DNA from: an uncultured Eubacteriales bacterium
GTDB taxonomy: Bacteria > Bacillota > Clostridia > Oscillospirales > Oscillospiraceae
Direction of reading: 5' to 3'
Assembly: GCA_900549405.1 (NCBI GenBank)
Contig: URNZ01000029.1
Coordinates: forward strand, 1 to 22,421
DNA: 22,421 bases
This document shows, piece by piece, positions 1 to 6,396 of the stretch (position 1 is the stretch's first letter; each line of letters begins with the position of its first letter). Made by a program: the position numbers and the translations under genes. A model generated the notes under the pieces. That model had not been told where the DNA came from. It saw only the letters and a program-made list of their open reading frames with translations, and did not search any database.

Positions 1-323
<323 letters not shown>

Positions 324-419
324 TACAAAAGCTATGAGAAAAACGCAGGCGCTTGTAAGCGAAGGAAAGTTTGTTTCACTGTTCGGTTTTCAGGGTGCAG
401 AGCAACGTATCTCCAAAAT

Positions 420-452
420 CAATTCAGAGCCCAGCGAAGCGGGTCTGAATTG
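420..452. repeat. Inverted repeat in the 23S-tRNA spacer
   Basis: Within the roughly 200-bp spacer after 23S, the arms CAATTCAGA and TCTGAATTG pair perfectly, and an inner CCC/GGG extends the stem around AGCGAAGC. The transcript would fold into a stable hairpin that could be a processing site for the pre-rRNA, for example by RNase III. That role is inferred. The rest of 324-528 shows no gene; the short open frame crossing it runs into tRNA-Lys and is not credible. Confidence 0.55.
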
Positions 453-528
453 AAGAGGAAGCACAACGAAATGAGTGAGCTTTCGCCGAAGGTGGAAGCG
501 AAGGATATGGAGTTTGTGCTGACGAGAT

Positions 529-604
529 GCGCCTTTAGCTCAGTTGGTAGAGCAACTGACTCTTAATCAGTGGGTCCCGGGTTCGAATCCCTGAAGGCGC
601 ACCA
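529..604 (+). tRNA. tRNA-Lys (anticodon CTT)
   Basis: A complete cloverleaf. The acceptor stem GCGCCTT pairs with AAGGCGC, the D arm is GCTC/GAGC, the anticodon arm ACTGA/TCAGT holds loop CTCTTAA with anticodon CTT, and the T arm contains TTCGAAT. The CCA end is encoded (602-604). One C-T mismatch is visible in the T stem. It sits between 23S and 5S and is only 3 nt from the next tRNA. Confidence 0.96.
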
Positions 605-607
605 TCT

Positions 608-682
608 GGCCCGTTGGTCAAGCGGTTAAGACGGCGGCCTCTCACGCCGCAAACATGGGTTCGATTCCCGTACGGGTCACCA
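608..682 (+). tRNA. tRNA-Glu (anticodon CTC)
   Basis: A complete cloverleaf of 75 nt. The acceptor stem GGCCCGT pairs with ACGGGTC (one G-T wobble). The anticodon arm GCGGC/GCCGC encloses CTCTCAC with anticodon CTC. The T loop contains TTCGATT. CCA is encoded (680-682). The CTC anticodon fits the GAG-rich codon use of the surrounding genes. Confidence 0.95.
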
Positions 683-717
683 TTCAAAATTCAAACACTT
701 GTGTTTGAATTTTGAAT
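682..717. repeat. 17-bp perfect AT-rich hairpin between tRNA-Glu and 5S
   Basis: Bases 682-698 pair without mismatch with 701-717 around a 2-nt TT turn; the core arms are TTCAAAATTCAAACAC and GTGTTTGAATTTTGAA. It starts at the final A of the tRNA CCA end and ends 12 nt before 5S. There is no trailing T-run, so it is not an intrinsic terminator. A processing stem that separates the tRNA from the 5S precursor is the likeliest role (inferred). Confidence 0.75.
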
Positions 718-729
718 AAGAAAATTGAA

Positions 730-844
<115 letters not shown>

Positions 845-847
845 ATA

Positions 848-876
848 AACGGTCAGTCAAGGCTGACCGTTTTTTC
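848..876 (+). terminator. Intrinsic terminator of the rRNA operon
   Basis: AACGGTCAG pairs with CTGACCGTT around the loop TCAAGG and is followed by a run of T residues (870-875). Its place 4 nt after 5S makes it the operon terminator. Confidence 0.9.
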
Positions 877-914
877 TTTGTCTGAAGATAGAACAAAGTT
901 TCGACATAATTCCG

Positions 915-943
915 TTGACTGCGCCTTGTTCTTATATTAGAAT
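915..943 (+). promoter_or_regulatory. Sigma-A promoter for the SLOG-queH operon
   Basis: A -35 TTGACT (915-920) and a -10 TAGAAT (938-943) lie 17 bp apart, predicting a start of transcription near 950. The longest open frame of the downstream gene begins at the TTG inside this -35 box, so the real translation start must lie downstream of it. Confidence 0.75.
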
Positions 944-974
944 AGAGAAAAATTGGGAACGGGAGGGCGGAGCG

Positions 975-1499
975 TTGGAATTGGAACGGGAGATCACCTG
1001 CTGCTTTACCGGGCACCGCCCGGACAAGCTGCCCTGGGGTGACTGGGAAAAGGCCCCCGCCTGTCAGGACTTAAAGCGCCGGTTGAACCAGGCTGTGGAA
1101 AGTGCTTACGCCGACGGCTATCGCCACTTCATCTGCGGCATGGCCCGGGGCGCCGATTTCTATTTCGCCGAGGCGGTGCTGGCGCTGCGCCAACTGCACT
1201 CGGACACAGTGCTGGAGGCCGCCCGGCCCTGCGAGACCCAGGCTAACAGCTGGCCGGAGGCGGACCGGCGGCGCTATCAGGCCATTTTAGATCAGTGCGA
1301 TCTGGAGACGCTGGTGCAGCACCACTATGACCGGGGCTGCATGATGCGTCGGAACCGATATATGGTGGACCGGTCCAGCCGGATCATCGCCGTGTACGAC
1401 GGCGTGCCCAAGGGCGGCACCGCCCAGACCCTGGCCTATGCCATGCGCCGGGGGCTGAAAACAGAAATTTTATCGCTTTCTCAGGAGGGACCCACATGA
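975..1499 (+). CDS. SLOG superfamily (DUF1273/YpsA-like) protein
   Basis: A 174-residue protein with the marks of the DUF1273/YpsA branch of the SLOG Rossmann-like fold. CCFTGHRPDKL is near the N-terminus (residues 9-19), a GMARGADFYFAEA segment lies mid-protein, and IIAVYDGVPKGGTAQTL near the C-terminus forms the second part of the putative nucleotide-binding pocket. The TTG at 975 is chosen because it follows a purine-rich GGGAGGGCGG and because the promoter -10 lies at 938-943, which rules out the upstream TTG at 915. SLOG proteins are thought to bind nucleotides or nucleotide-derived ligands; the specific role of this branch is not established. Its stop overlaps the queH start (ATGA), implying translational coupling. 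Confidence 0.85.
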   Translation: MELEREITCCFTGHRPDKLPWGDWEKAPACQDLKRRLNQAVESAYADGYRHFICGMARGADFYFAEAVLALRQLHSDTVLEAARPCETQANSWPEADRRRYQAILDQCDLETLVQHHYDRGCMMRRNRYMVDRSSRIIAVYDGVPKGGTAQTLAYAMRRGLKTEILSLSQEGPT

Positions 1500-2071
1500 G
1501 ACTGCTGCTTCACGCCTGCTGCGCCCCCTGCGCCAACCGGCCCATCGAGAGCCTGCGCCAGGAGGGGATGGCGGTGACCGGCTTTTGGTTCAACCCCAAC
1601 ATCCACCCCTACACCGAATATCAGGCCAGAAAGTCCACTTTAGAAGCATACGCCAAGGAGATCGGCATGAAGCTGATCATTGGCGGGACTTATGACCTGC
1701 GGCCCTGGATCGAACACGTGGCGGGCAACATCGACGGCCGGTGCGCCTATTGCTATCAGGTGCGCATGGAGGAGACCGCCCGGTATGCCGCCGAAAACGG
1801 ATACGAGGGCTTTACCACCTCGCTGCTGGTGTCCCCCTATCAAAAGCACGACGCCATTCGGGCCATCGCCCAGGCCATGGGGGAAAAATATGGCGTCCCC
1901 TTCGTCTATCGGGATTTTCGTCCCCTGTTCCAGTCGGGCCAGGAGTTTGCACGGGAGCACGGGATGTACATGCAGAAATACTGCGGCTGTATTTTCAGCG
2001 AGGAGGACCGCTATATGGCCGCCAAGCGGAAAAAGAAGGCCGCCCGGGCGGCGCTGGAAGGGCAGAAGTAA
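1496..2071 (+). CDS. queH: Epoxyqueuosine reductase QueH
   Basis: A 191-residue QueH (formerly DUF208), which catalyses the last step of queuosine synthesis: reduction of epoxyqueuosine to queuosine in tRNAs with a GUN anticodon. It is the non-orthologous replacement of QueG. The family cysteines are all visible: HACCAPC (Cys8, Cys9, Cys12), RCAYC (Cys83, Cys86) and KYCGC (Cys163, Cys165). In the family these cysteines carry a [4Fe-4S] cluster and a second metal site. Length is typical. The start overlaps the stop of the SLOG gene by 4 nt. No other queuosine genes are in the window, so the cell may salvage precursors or encode the rest elsewhere. The window does contain one Q-tRNA substrate, tRNA-Tyr(GTA). 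Confidence 0.95.
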   Translation: MRLLLHACCAPCANRPIESLRQEGMAVTGFWFNPNIHPYTEYQARKSTLEAYAKEIGMKLIIGGTYDLRPWIEHVAGNIDGRCAYCYQVRMEETARYAAENGYEGFTTSLLVSPYQKHDAIRAIAQAMGEKYGVPFVYRDFRPLFQSGQEFAREHGMYMQKYCGCIFSEEDRYMAAKRKKKAARAALEGQK

Positions 2072-2077
2072 ATTTGC

Positions 2078-2111
2078 GGGGACATGCTCCAGGCGGGCGT
2101 GTCCCTTTTTT
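2078..2111 (+). terminator. Intrinsic terminator after queH
   Basis: GGGACA (2079-2084) pairs with TGTCCC (2100-2105) and is followed by six T residues. The loop is long (15 nt), but the T-run and the position 7 nt after the queH stop support it. Confidence 0.7.
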
Positions 2112-2124
2112 ACACCCTGAAAAG

Positions 2125-2176
2125 TTTTCCACAGGGTGTGGAAAAGGAAAAACAGAACGTCAAAAAATTTTCCACA
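2125..2176. promoter_or_regulatory. Cluster of three DnaA-box-like 9-mers
   Basis: TTTTCCACA occurs at 2125-2133 (+), as its complement TGTGGAAAA at 2137-2145 (-), and again at 2168-2176 (+). All fit the DnaA-box consensus TTWTNCACA. The first two form a perfect palindrome with a 3-bp GGG centre. The third is a direct copy 43 bp from the first, about four helical turns. A second hairpin, ACACCCTG (2112-2119) with CAGGGTGT (2132-2139), overlaps the first box. No dnaA or dnaN gene is adjacent. The site lies about 120 bp upstream of the lipoprotein start. It could be a DnaA-binding regulatory cluster or the operator of another regulator. Confidence 0.55.
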
Positions 2177-2298
2177 GGCGGTGCAACATTTCCGCCCGCC
2201 CGGCTGTATATAGGGCAGACCGGCCAGGAGAGCGAAGCCAAAACCCAAAAGCCCAGGCCGGGAAACTGATACAGCAAATGCAGAAAGGAAAATTTAAC

Positions 2299-2841
2299 AT
2301 GACGACTATGATGAAGAGATGTATTGCCCTGGCCATGAGCGCCGCCCTGGCCCTGTCTATTACCGCCTGCGGGAGCAGCAGCAAGCCCGCCGCCAGTCAG
2401 TCTGGCAGCGCTTCTGATACGTCCGCCGTCCTGGGGGAGAACACCCAGATACCCAACCCCTGGCAGGACTTTGAATCCCTGGAGGAGGCTGTGAAGGCCG
2501 TGGGCTTTGACTTTGCAGTGCCGGATGCTCTGGCAGGCTGCGATAAGGTCGCCTATCAGGCCATCCCGGACGACCGGATCATCGGCGTCCTGTACCTGAA
2601 CGGGGAGGAGCGCCAGGTGATCATCCGCAAGGCACCGGGCGGCGAGAACATCAGCGGCGTGTACAGTCAGTTTGACAAGCTGGAGCAGGTGGAGGTGGAT
2701 GGCAGGTCCGTGACCATGAGTGGGGACGGAGAGACGGTCAGCCTGGCCACCTGGACCGACGGGAACTACAGCTTTTCCGTCTACGCCGACAACGGTCTGA
2801 CCCAGGGAGACATGGCCCAGCTGGTGAGCCAGATCCACTAA
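2299..2841 (+). CDS. Lipoprotein with DUF4367-like domain
   Basis: A 180-residue exported lipoprotein. It starts with MTTMMKRC and a hydrophobic stretch, followed by the lipobox-like SITAC; the Cys at about residue 23 would be lipid-modified. A Ser/Ala-rich linker follows, and then a compact domain from about residue 55 to the end. That domain aligns by eye with the C-terminal part of the next gene: AVGF early, a VIIRKAPG versus ALLRKSQG strand, and an LATWTDGNYSFS versus LALWQEDGFSYS strand. This pattern fits DUF4367-type domains found outside the membrane in Firmicutes. The ATG at 2299 follows AGAAAGGAAA and gives a full signal peptide; the longer open frame upstream is read-through from queH. 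It lies 22 nt before the sigma-fusion gene, so the two are probably co-transcribed. The ligand and function are unknown. Confidence 0.8.
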   Translation: MTTMMKRCIALAMSAALALSITACGSSSKPAASQSGSASDTSAVLGENTQIPNPWQDFESLEEAVKAVGFDFAVPDALAGCDKVAYQAIPDDRIIGVLYLNGEERQVIIRKAPGGENISGVYSQFDKLEQVEVDGRSVTMSGDGETVSLATWTDGNYSFSVYADNGLTQGDMAQLVSQIH

Positions 2842-2863
2842 AAACGCCGAAGGAGGAAGGGAC

Positions 2864-3955
2864 ATGGTGTGCTGTCTGACCCGGGAGAGGCCGGGGTGGT
2901 GGAGCCGGGTGGTACAGTGGCTGGAGGCCGCCCGGGAGGAGCTGGTGTGGTATCTGGAGCCGGAACCGGCGGTGGTCCTCCCCATGTCCGCGGACCGGGC
3001 CCGGGAGGCGCTGAACCGCCGGGCGGAGGAGCTGCTGGACCGCCACGGAAACGCCATCCTGCGCTATGCTTACTCCTATCTCCACAACATGAGCGACGCG
3101 GAGGAGGTCCTGCAGGACACCTTGATCCAGTTTTTAAAGGCCGCCCCCCAGTTTGACGGCCCCAGCCACGAGAAGGCATGGCTGCTGCGGGTGGCGGGGA
3201 ATCTGAGCAAGAACCGCCTGGACTATAACGCCCGCCGGGCCACCGACGAGCTGAAGGAGGAGCTGGCGGCCCAGGGACAGGAGAACCTGTCCTTTGTGTG
3301 GGAGGCGGTGAAGCAGCTGCCCCCGGAACAGCGGGCCTGCATCCATCTGTTTTACTATGAGGACTATCCCACCCGGGACATCGCCCGGATGCTGGAGAAG
3401 GTCCGCCAGGCGGATCTGTCCGCCCCGGAGGATCGCCGCCGCGCTCCGGCGGCCTGGCGGCGGTGGGGGGCCATGGCGGCCTGTCTGGCCGTGGTTATCG
3501 CGGGGGGCCTGGCCCTGCCCCATCTGCTGCCCCAAAACGGGACGGAGGACCCGCCGGTGATGACCGGGCCGGGGACGGAGGAGATGGACTCCCGCGCCGC
3601 ATTAGAGCAGGCAGTGGGCTTTTCGGTGGAGGAGGCGGAACACCTCCCCTTTGCCCCACAGGAGGTGCTGTACACGGCTTTTGACTCGGGCCTTGCCCAG
3701 GTCGAGTACCGGGGGGAAAACGGCCAGACGGCCCTGCTGCGCAAGTCTCAGGGGGCGGAGGACAACTCCGGGGACTTTGATCAGTATCCCGACGTGAAAA
3801 CTTTGGATACGGCGGGCATCGATGTCACCCTGAAGGGGGCGGAGGGACAGTTCACCCTGGCCCTGTGGCAGGAGGACGGCTTCTCTTATTCCCTCAGCCT
3901 GTCCCAGGGGCAGGACGCCCAGGGCTGGGAGAAGATATTAACCGGCATGACATAA
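2864..3955 (+). CDS. ECF sigma factor (region 4 truncated) fused to membrane DUF4367-like protein
   Basis: A 363-residue mosaic. Residues about 60-125 are sigma-70 region 2: LRYAYSYLHN, then DAEEVLQDTLIQFLKA and AWLLRVAGNLSKN. Residues about 150-178 start region 4 (LPPEQRACIHLFYYEDY, RDIARMLE) but stop where the helix-turn-helix recognition helix should follow. The sequence then switches to KVRQADLSAPEDRRR, a transmembrane segment (about 202-222) and an extracytoplasmic domain (about 245-362) paralogous to the preceding lipoprotein. The likeliest history is an in-frame deletion that joined a sigma gene to its membrane-bound neighbour. It may be a relic, or a membrane-tethered sigma-like protein; without region 4.2 it should not read a -35 element. 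The start is supported by GGAGGAAGG just upstream. Residues 1-58 are an extension not typical of ECF factors. Confidence 0.8.
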   Translation: MVCCLTRERPGWWSRVVQWLEAAREELVWYLEPEPAVVLPMSADRAREALNRRAEELLDRHGNAILRYAYSYLHNMSDAEEVLQDTLIQFLKAAPQFDGPSHEKAWLLRVAGNLSKNRLDYNARRATDELKEELAAQGQENLSFVWEAVKQLPPEQRACIHLFYYEDYPTRDIARMLEKVRQADLSAPEDRRRAPAAWRRWGAMAACLAVVIAGGLALPHLLPQNGTEDPPVMTGPGTEEMDSRAALEQAVGFSVEEAEHLPFAPQEVLYTAFDSGLAQVEYRGENGQTALLRKSQGAEDNSGDFDQYPDVKTLDTAGIDVTLKGAEGQFTLALWQEDGFSYSLSLSQGQDAQGWEKILTGMT

Positions 3956-3972
3956 ACGCGAAAATAGAAAGA

Positions 3973-4012
3973 CAGCAGCGCCCCGGACTGGAAACGGTCC
4001 GGGGCGCTGCTG
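3973..4012. terminator. Hairpin between convergent genes (bidirectional terminator)
   Basis: A perfect 16-bp stem, CAGCAGCGCCCCGGAC with GTCCGGGGCGCTGCTG, around the loop TGGAAACG. It lies 18 nt after the sigma-fusion stop and 49 nt from the gltS stop on the other strand. On the minus strand it is followed by TCTTTCTATTTT; on the plus strand there is no T-run. It probably serves gltS best. Confidence 0.7.
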
Positions 4013-4060
4013 CGTTGGGAACAGGACAATTGAAAAAGGAAAATAGGTGCGGTCAGGGCA

Positions 4061-5293
4061 TCAGCCAAACATGGGCAGGATGTTCATAAAGCCGGTGATG
4101 ATGATGCCGTTGCAGAAGTCGATGAACAGGGAGCCCACCAGAGGCACGATGAAATAGGCCTGGGGAGCGGGACCATAGCGCTTGGTCAGCACCTGCATGT
4201 TGGCCATGGCGTTGGGGGTGGCGCCCATGCCGAAGCCGCAGAAGGCGGAGGTCATAACGGCGGCCTCGTAATCCCGGCCCATGACGTTGAACACCACAAA
4301 GCGGGCGAAGAAGAACATCAGCACGGTCTGGGCCAGCAGCATGACCACCATGGGTACGGCCAGAGAGGCCAGCTCCCACAGCTTCAGGGTCATCAGGGCG
4401 ATGGCCAGGAAGATGGACAGAGACACGCTGCCCCAGATGTCGATGGCAGTGGAGGGCAGGACGATGCGCTTGGAGTCGCAGAAGTTACGGATGATGGCGG
4501 CGATGACCATGGCCCCGATATAGGTGGGGAAGGTGAAGGTGAAGGGGCCGATCTTGATGGCGTTGAACAGAGCGGTGAGCAGGGTGCCGATGCCGGAGGC
4601 CACGATGAGCAGGATGGCGGCATTGGTGAAGGAGTCGGTGTCCACACGCTCGGCGCGGGCCTTCTCCTCGGCGGTCTCGTCGCTGAGCTCCATGACCTCG
4701 GAGTCGTTCTCGGTGGAGGTGAGGTTATAGCGCTGGATGATGCTGCGGGCAGTGGGGCCGCCCATCAGGGAGCCGGCCACCAGACCATAGGTAGCGGCGG
4801 CGATGGCCAGCACGTTGGCGCCGGCAATGCCCAGCTCGTTCTCCATCATGGGGCCATAGGAACCGGCGGTGCCGTGGCCGCCCACCATGGGGATGGAGGC
4901 GGTGCACAGACCCAGACGCATGTCCCAGTGGAACACGGCGGCCAGCACGCTGCCCAGCACGTCCTGGAGGAAGACCATGACAATGGCGATGAGCAGGAAG
5001 GTGAACACCTTTTTGCCGCCCTTCTTCAGCAGGCGGAAGCAGGCGGTGTAGCCCACGCTGGTGAAGAACAGGGTCATGAAGAAGTTCTTCACGTTGTCGT
5101 CAAAGGTGAACTGGACCACGCCGCCCATATACAGGGCCAGGTGAGCCAGAGCGAAGATCAGGCCGCCCACCACGGGGGCGGGGATGCAGCAGCGCTTTAA
5201 AAAGTCGATCCGGGTGGTGAGAAAACGACCCAGAACGAACAGCAGCATTGCCACACCGGCGGTCTGGTACATATTGAGGGTGATGGTAAGCAT
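4061..5293 (-). CDS. gltS: Sodium/glutamate symporter GltS
   Basis: A 410-residue GltS (ESS family) that imports glutamate together with Na+ across the cytoplasmic membrane. It has about ten hydrophobic segments in two halves, each with a glycine-rich re-entrant loop: SIPMVGGHGTAGSYGP in the first half and SAFCGFGMGATPNAMANMQ in the second, both hallmarks of the family. A charged cytoplasmic linker (EVMELSDETAEEKARAER) separates them. The ATG at 5293 is preferred: it follows AAAGGGAG at good spacing and gives the usual short N-terminus before the first membrane segment. A GTG at 5329 would add 12 residues. The upstream DNA carries a GlnL-type operator, and the adjacent kinase/regulator pair is of the GlnK/GlnL type, so induction by an external amino acid is likely. 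It is separated from the regulator gene by a terminator, so it has its own promoter. Confidence 0.96.
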   Translation of the reverse strand: MLTITLNMYQTAGVAMLLFVLGRFLTTRIDFLKRCCIPAPVVGGLIFALAHLALYMGGVVQFTFDDNVKNFFMTLFFTSVGYTACFRLLKKGGKKVFTFLLIAIVMVFLQDVLGSVLAAVFHWDMRLGLCTASIPMVGGHGTAGSYGPMMENELGIAGANVLAIAAATYGLVAGSLMGGPTARSIIQRYNLTSTENDSEVMELSDETAEEKARAERVDTDSFTNAAILLIVASGIGTLLTALFNAIKIGPFTFTFPTYIGAMVIAAIIRNFCDSKRIVLPSTAIDIWGSVSLSIFLAIALMTLKLWELASLAVPMVVMLLAQTVLMFFFARFVVFNVMGRDYEAAVMTSAFCGFGMGATPNAMANMQVLTKRYGPAPQAYFIVPLVGSLFIDFCNGIIITGFMNILPMFG

Positions 5294-5351
5294 CGATACT
5301 CTCCCTTTCTGAATGGATTTAAAGGACACATGCTCCCTTTTTTCTGTGGCC

Positions 5352-5382
5352 AGTATAGCGGCCCTGCGTCAAATATCTTCAA
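5352..5382 (-). promoter_or_regulatory. Probable gltS promoter
   Basis: On the minus strand, -10 TATACT (5357-5352) lies 19 bp downstream of TTGAAG (5382-5377). The long spacer suggests a weak promoter that depends on an activator, which fits an activator site overlapping the -35 region. Confidence 0.5.
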
Positions 5383-5394
5383 AAAACAACAAAA
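5379..5394 (-). promoter_or_regulatory. GlnL-type direct-repeat operator upstream of gltS
   Basis: Read on the minus strand this is TTTTGT-TGTT-TTTTGA. The operator described for Bacillus subtilis GlnL (YcbB) at glsA-glnT is TTTTGT, four bases, TTTTGT; the match is 11 of 12 defined bases. It would lie at about -34 to -49 relative to the predicted gltS start of transcription, within the span footprinted in Bacillus. The nearby response regulator is of the same family. Confidence 0.6.
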
Positions 5395-5406
5395 GAGAAT
5401 AAACTT

Positions 5407-5455
5407 TTCTTTAACGAAAGAATGGGGAAACTTTTTTAGACTTAATAAAATTAAG
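5407..5455. promoter_or_regulatory. Two small palindromes upstream of the gltS operator
   Basis: TTCTTT/AAAGAA around AACG (5407-5422), and CTTAAT/ATTAAG around AAA (5441-5455). Both are AT-rich and sit further upstream of the gltS promoter. They could be additional binding sites or simply AT-rich spacer. Confidence 0.35.
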
Positions 5456-5473
5456 AGATACAGCTAAAAACGA

Positions 5474-5526
5474 CGCAAAAAACGCCTTTTATCATGCTTG
5501 TTTTGTGCAGACAAGATAAAAGGCGT
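5474..5526 (-). terminator. Intrinsic terminator of the kinase-regulator operon
   Basis: ACGCCTTTTATC (5482-5493) pairs with GATAAAAGGCGT (5515-5526). Read on the minus strand it is followed by a T-run (TTTTTTGCG). It lies 34 nt past the stop of the response regulator and separates that operon from gltS. Confidence 0.85.
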
Positions 5527-5559
5527 GTGAAGCAAACGTGAATGGAAAGCAGGAAAACA

Positions 5560-6396
5560 TCAATCCTCATCAGTCAGGACCAGCAGTCCGTCTAAAAAGG
5601 TGCGCAGGTTGGCCTTGCCGCCGGGGCCCTTGCCCTGGAGGTGGGCCATCTCGGCCCGGACCTCCTGAAAGGGGAACAGGCGGGCGGAGTAGCGGGTGAA
5701 GAACTCGTTGGTATAGTCCTCCACCCCCAGGCTGGCGATGTGGTTCAGGCCCCGGTCCAGGGCCCGGCGAGCCCGCTGCTCCATGGTCTTGGGGTTGTCG
5801 CTCAGCTGGGCGCACAGGGCGGCCACCCCCACCTGAGAGGCGGTCTGTCCCCGCTGGAGCAGGGCGATGCACAGCTCGATGATGTCCTGGGAGCCCTTCT
5901 CCCCGGCCATGCCCAGCTGGCTGAGGATGTGCTTGATGCGGCGGCGCTCCCGGGACAGGGGCGGCTCCGGCGGGGGAGCGGGAGCCCTTCCGGCGAAGAC
6001 GCTTTGGATGGCCCGCAGGGCCTGTTCGTTTTCGATTTGGCGGGAGACGTTTTGGATGACCTGGCGGACTTCAATCAGGTTGATGGGCTTTTGGATGAAG
6101 AAGTCCACCCCGGCGGAATAGGCCCGGGCCACCATCTCCTTGGCAGACACCTGGGAGATCATGATGAACTTGGCCCGGCTGCCCCCCTCCTTCAGCTCAC
6201 GCACCACCTGGATGCCGTCCTTCCCCGGCATGAGTAGGTCCACTAAGATCAGGTCCGGGTCGGCGGCCAGGATGCCCTCTAAGTCCGGGGGGGCGTCGGC
6301 GGTGTCGCCGCAGACGGTGCCCAGGTCGTTTTGCTCCACGATGTCCTCTAAAATGCTGATGACGGTGATGTCGTCCTCGATGATATAGATCCTCAT
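5560..6396 (-). CDS. YcbB/GlnL-type response regulator
   Basis: A 278-residue response regulator. The receiver domain (about 1-120) has the acidic pocket E7-D8-D9, the phospho-acceptor D53 in LILVDLLMPG, S81 and the invariant K103 in IQKP. A Pro-rich linker (about 138-147) leads to a C-terminal domain (about 148-275) that resembles the YcbB domain of Bacillus GlnL rather than an OmpR or NarL output domain. YcbB-family regulators activate glutamine or glutamate utilisation genes. The gene overlaps the kinase stop by 4 nt (ATGA), so it is translationally coupled. It is followed by a terminator, and gltS with a matching operator lies next. It probably activates gltS when phosphorylated (inference). 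The exact inducer, glutamate or glutamine, cannot be read from the sequence. Confidence 0.88.
   Translation of the reverse strand: MRIYIIEDDITVISILEDIVEQNDLGTVCGDTADAPPDLEGILAADPDLILVDLLMPGKDGIQVVRELKEGGSRAKFIMISQVSAKEMVARAYSAGVDFFIQKPINLIEVRQVIQNVSRQIENEQALRAIQSVFAGRAPAPPPEPPLSRERRRIKHILSQLGMAGEKGSQDIIELCIALLQRGQTASQVGVAALCAQLSDNPKTMEQRARRALDRGLNHIASLGVEDYTNEFFTRYSARLFPFQEVRAEMAHLQGKGPGGKANLRTFLDGLLVLTDED

Noticed and set aside
915..974. Upstream TTG start of the SLOG gene
   Set aside because: The TTG is part of the predicted -35 box and transcription starts near 950, so it cannot be translated from this promoter.
2078..2180. A replication origin at the DnaA-box-like cluster
   Set aside because: No dnaA, dnaN or recF gene and no clear AT-rich unwinding region is present; three boxes alone do not justify an origin call.
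1741..2298. Open frame leading into the lipoprotein gene from within queH
   Set aside because: It crosses queH in another frame and a terminator; the lipoprotein has its own ribosome site and signal peptide from 2299.
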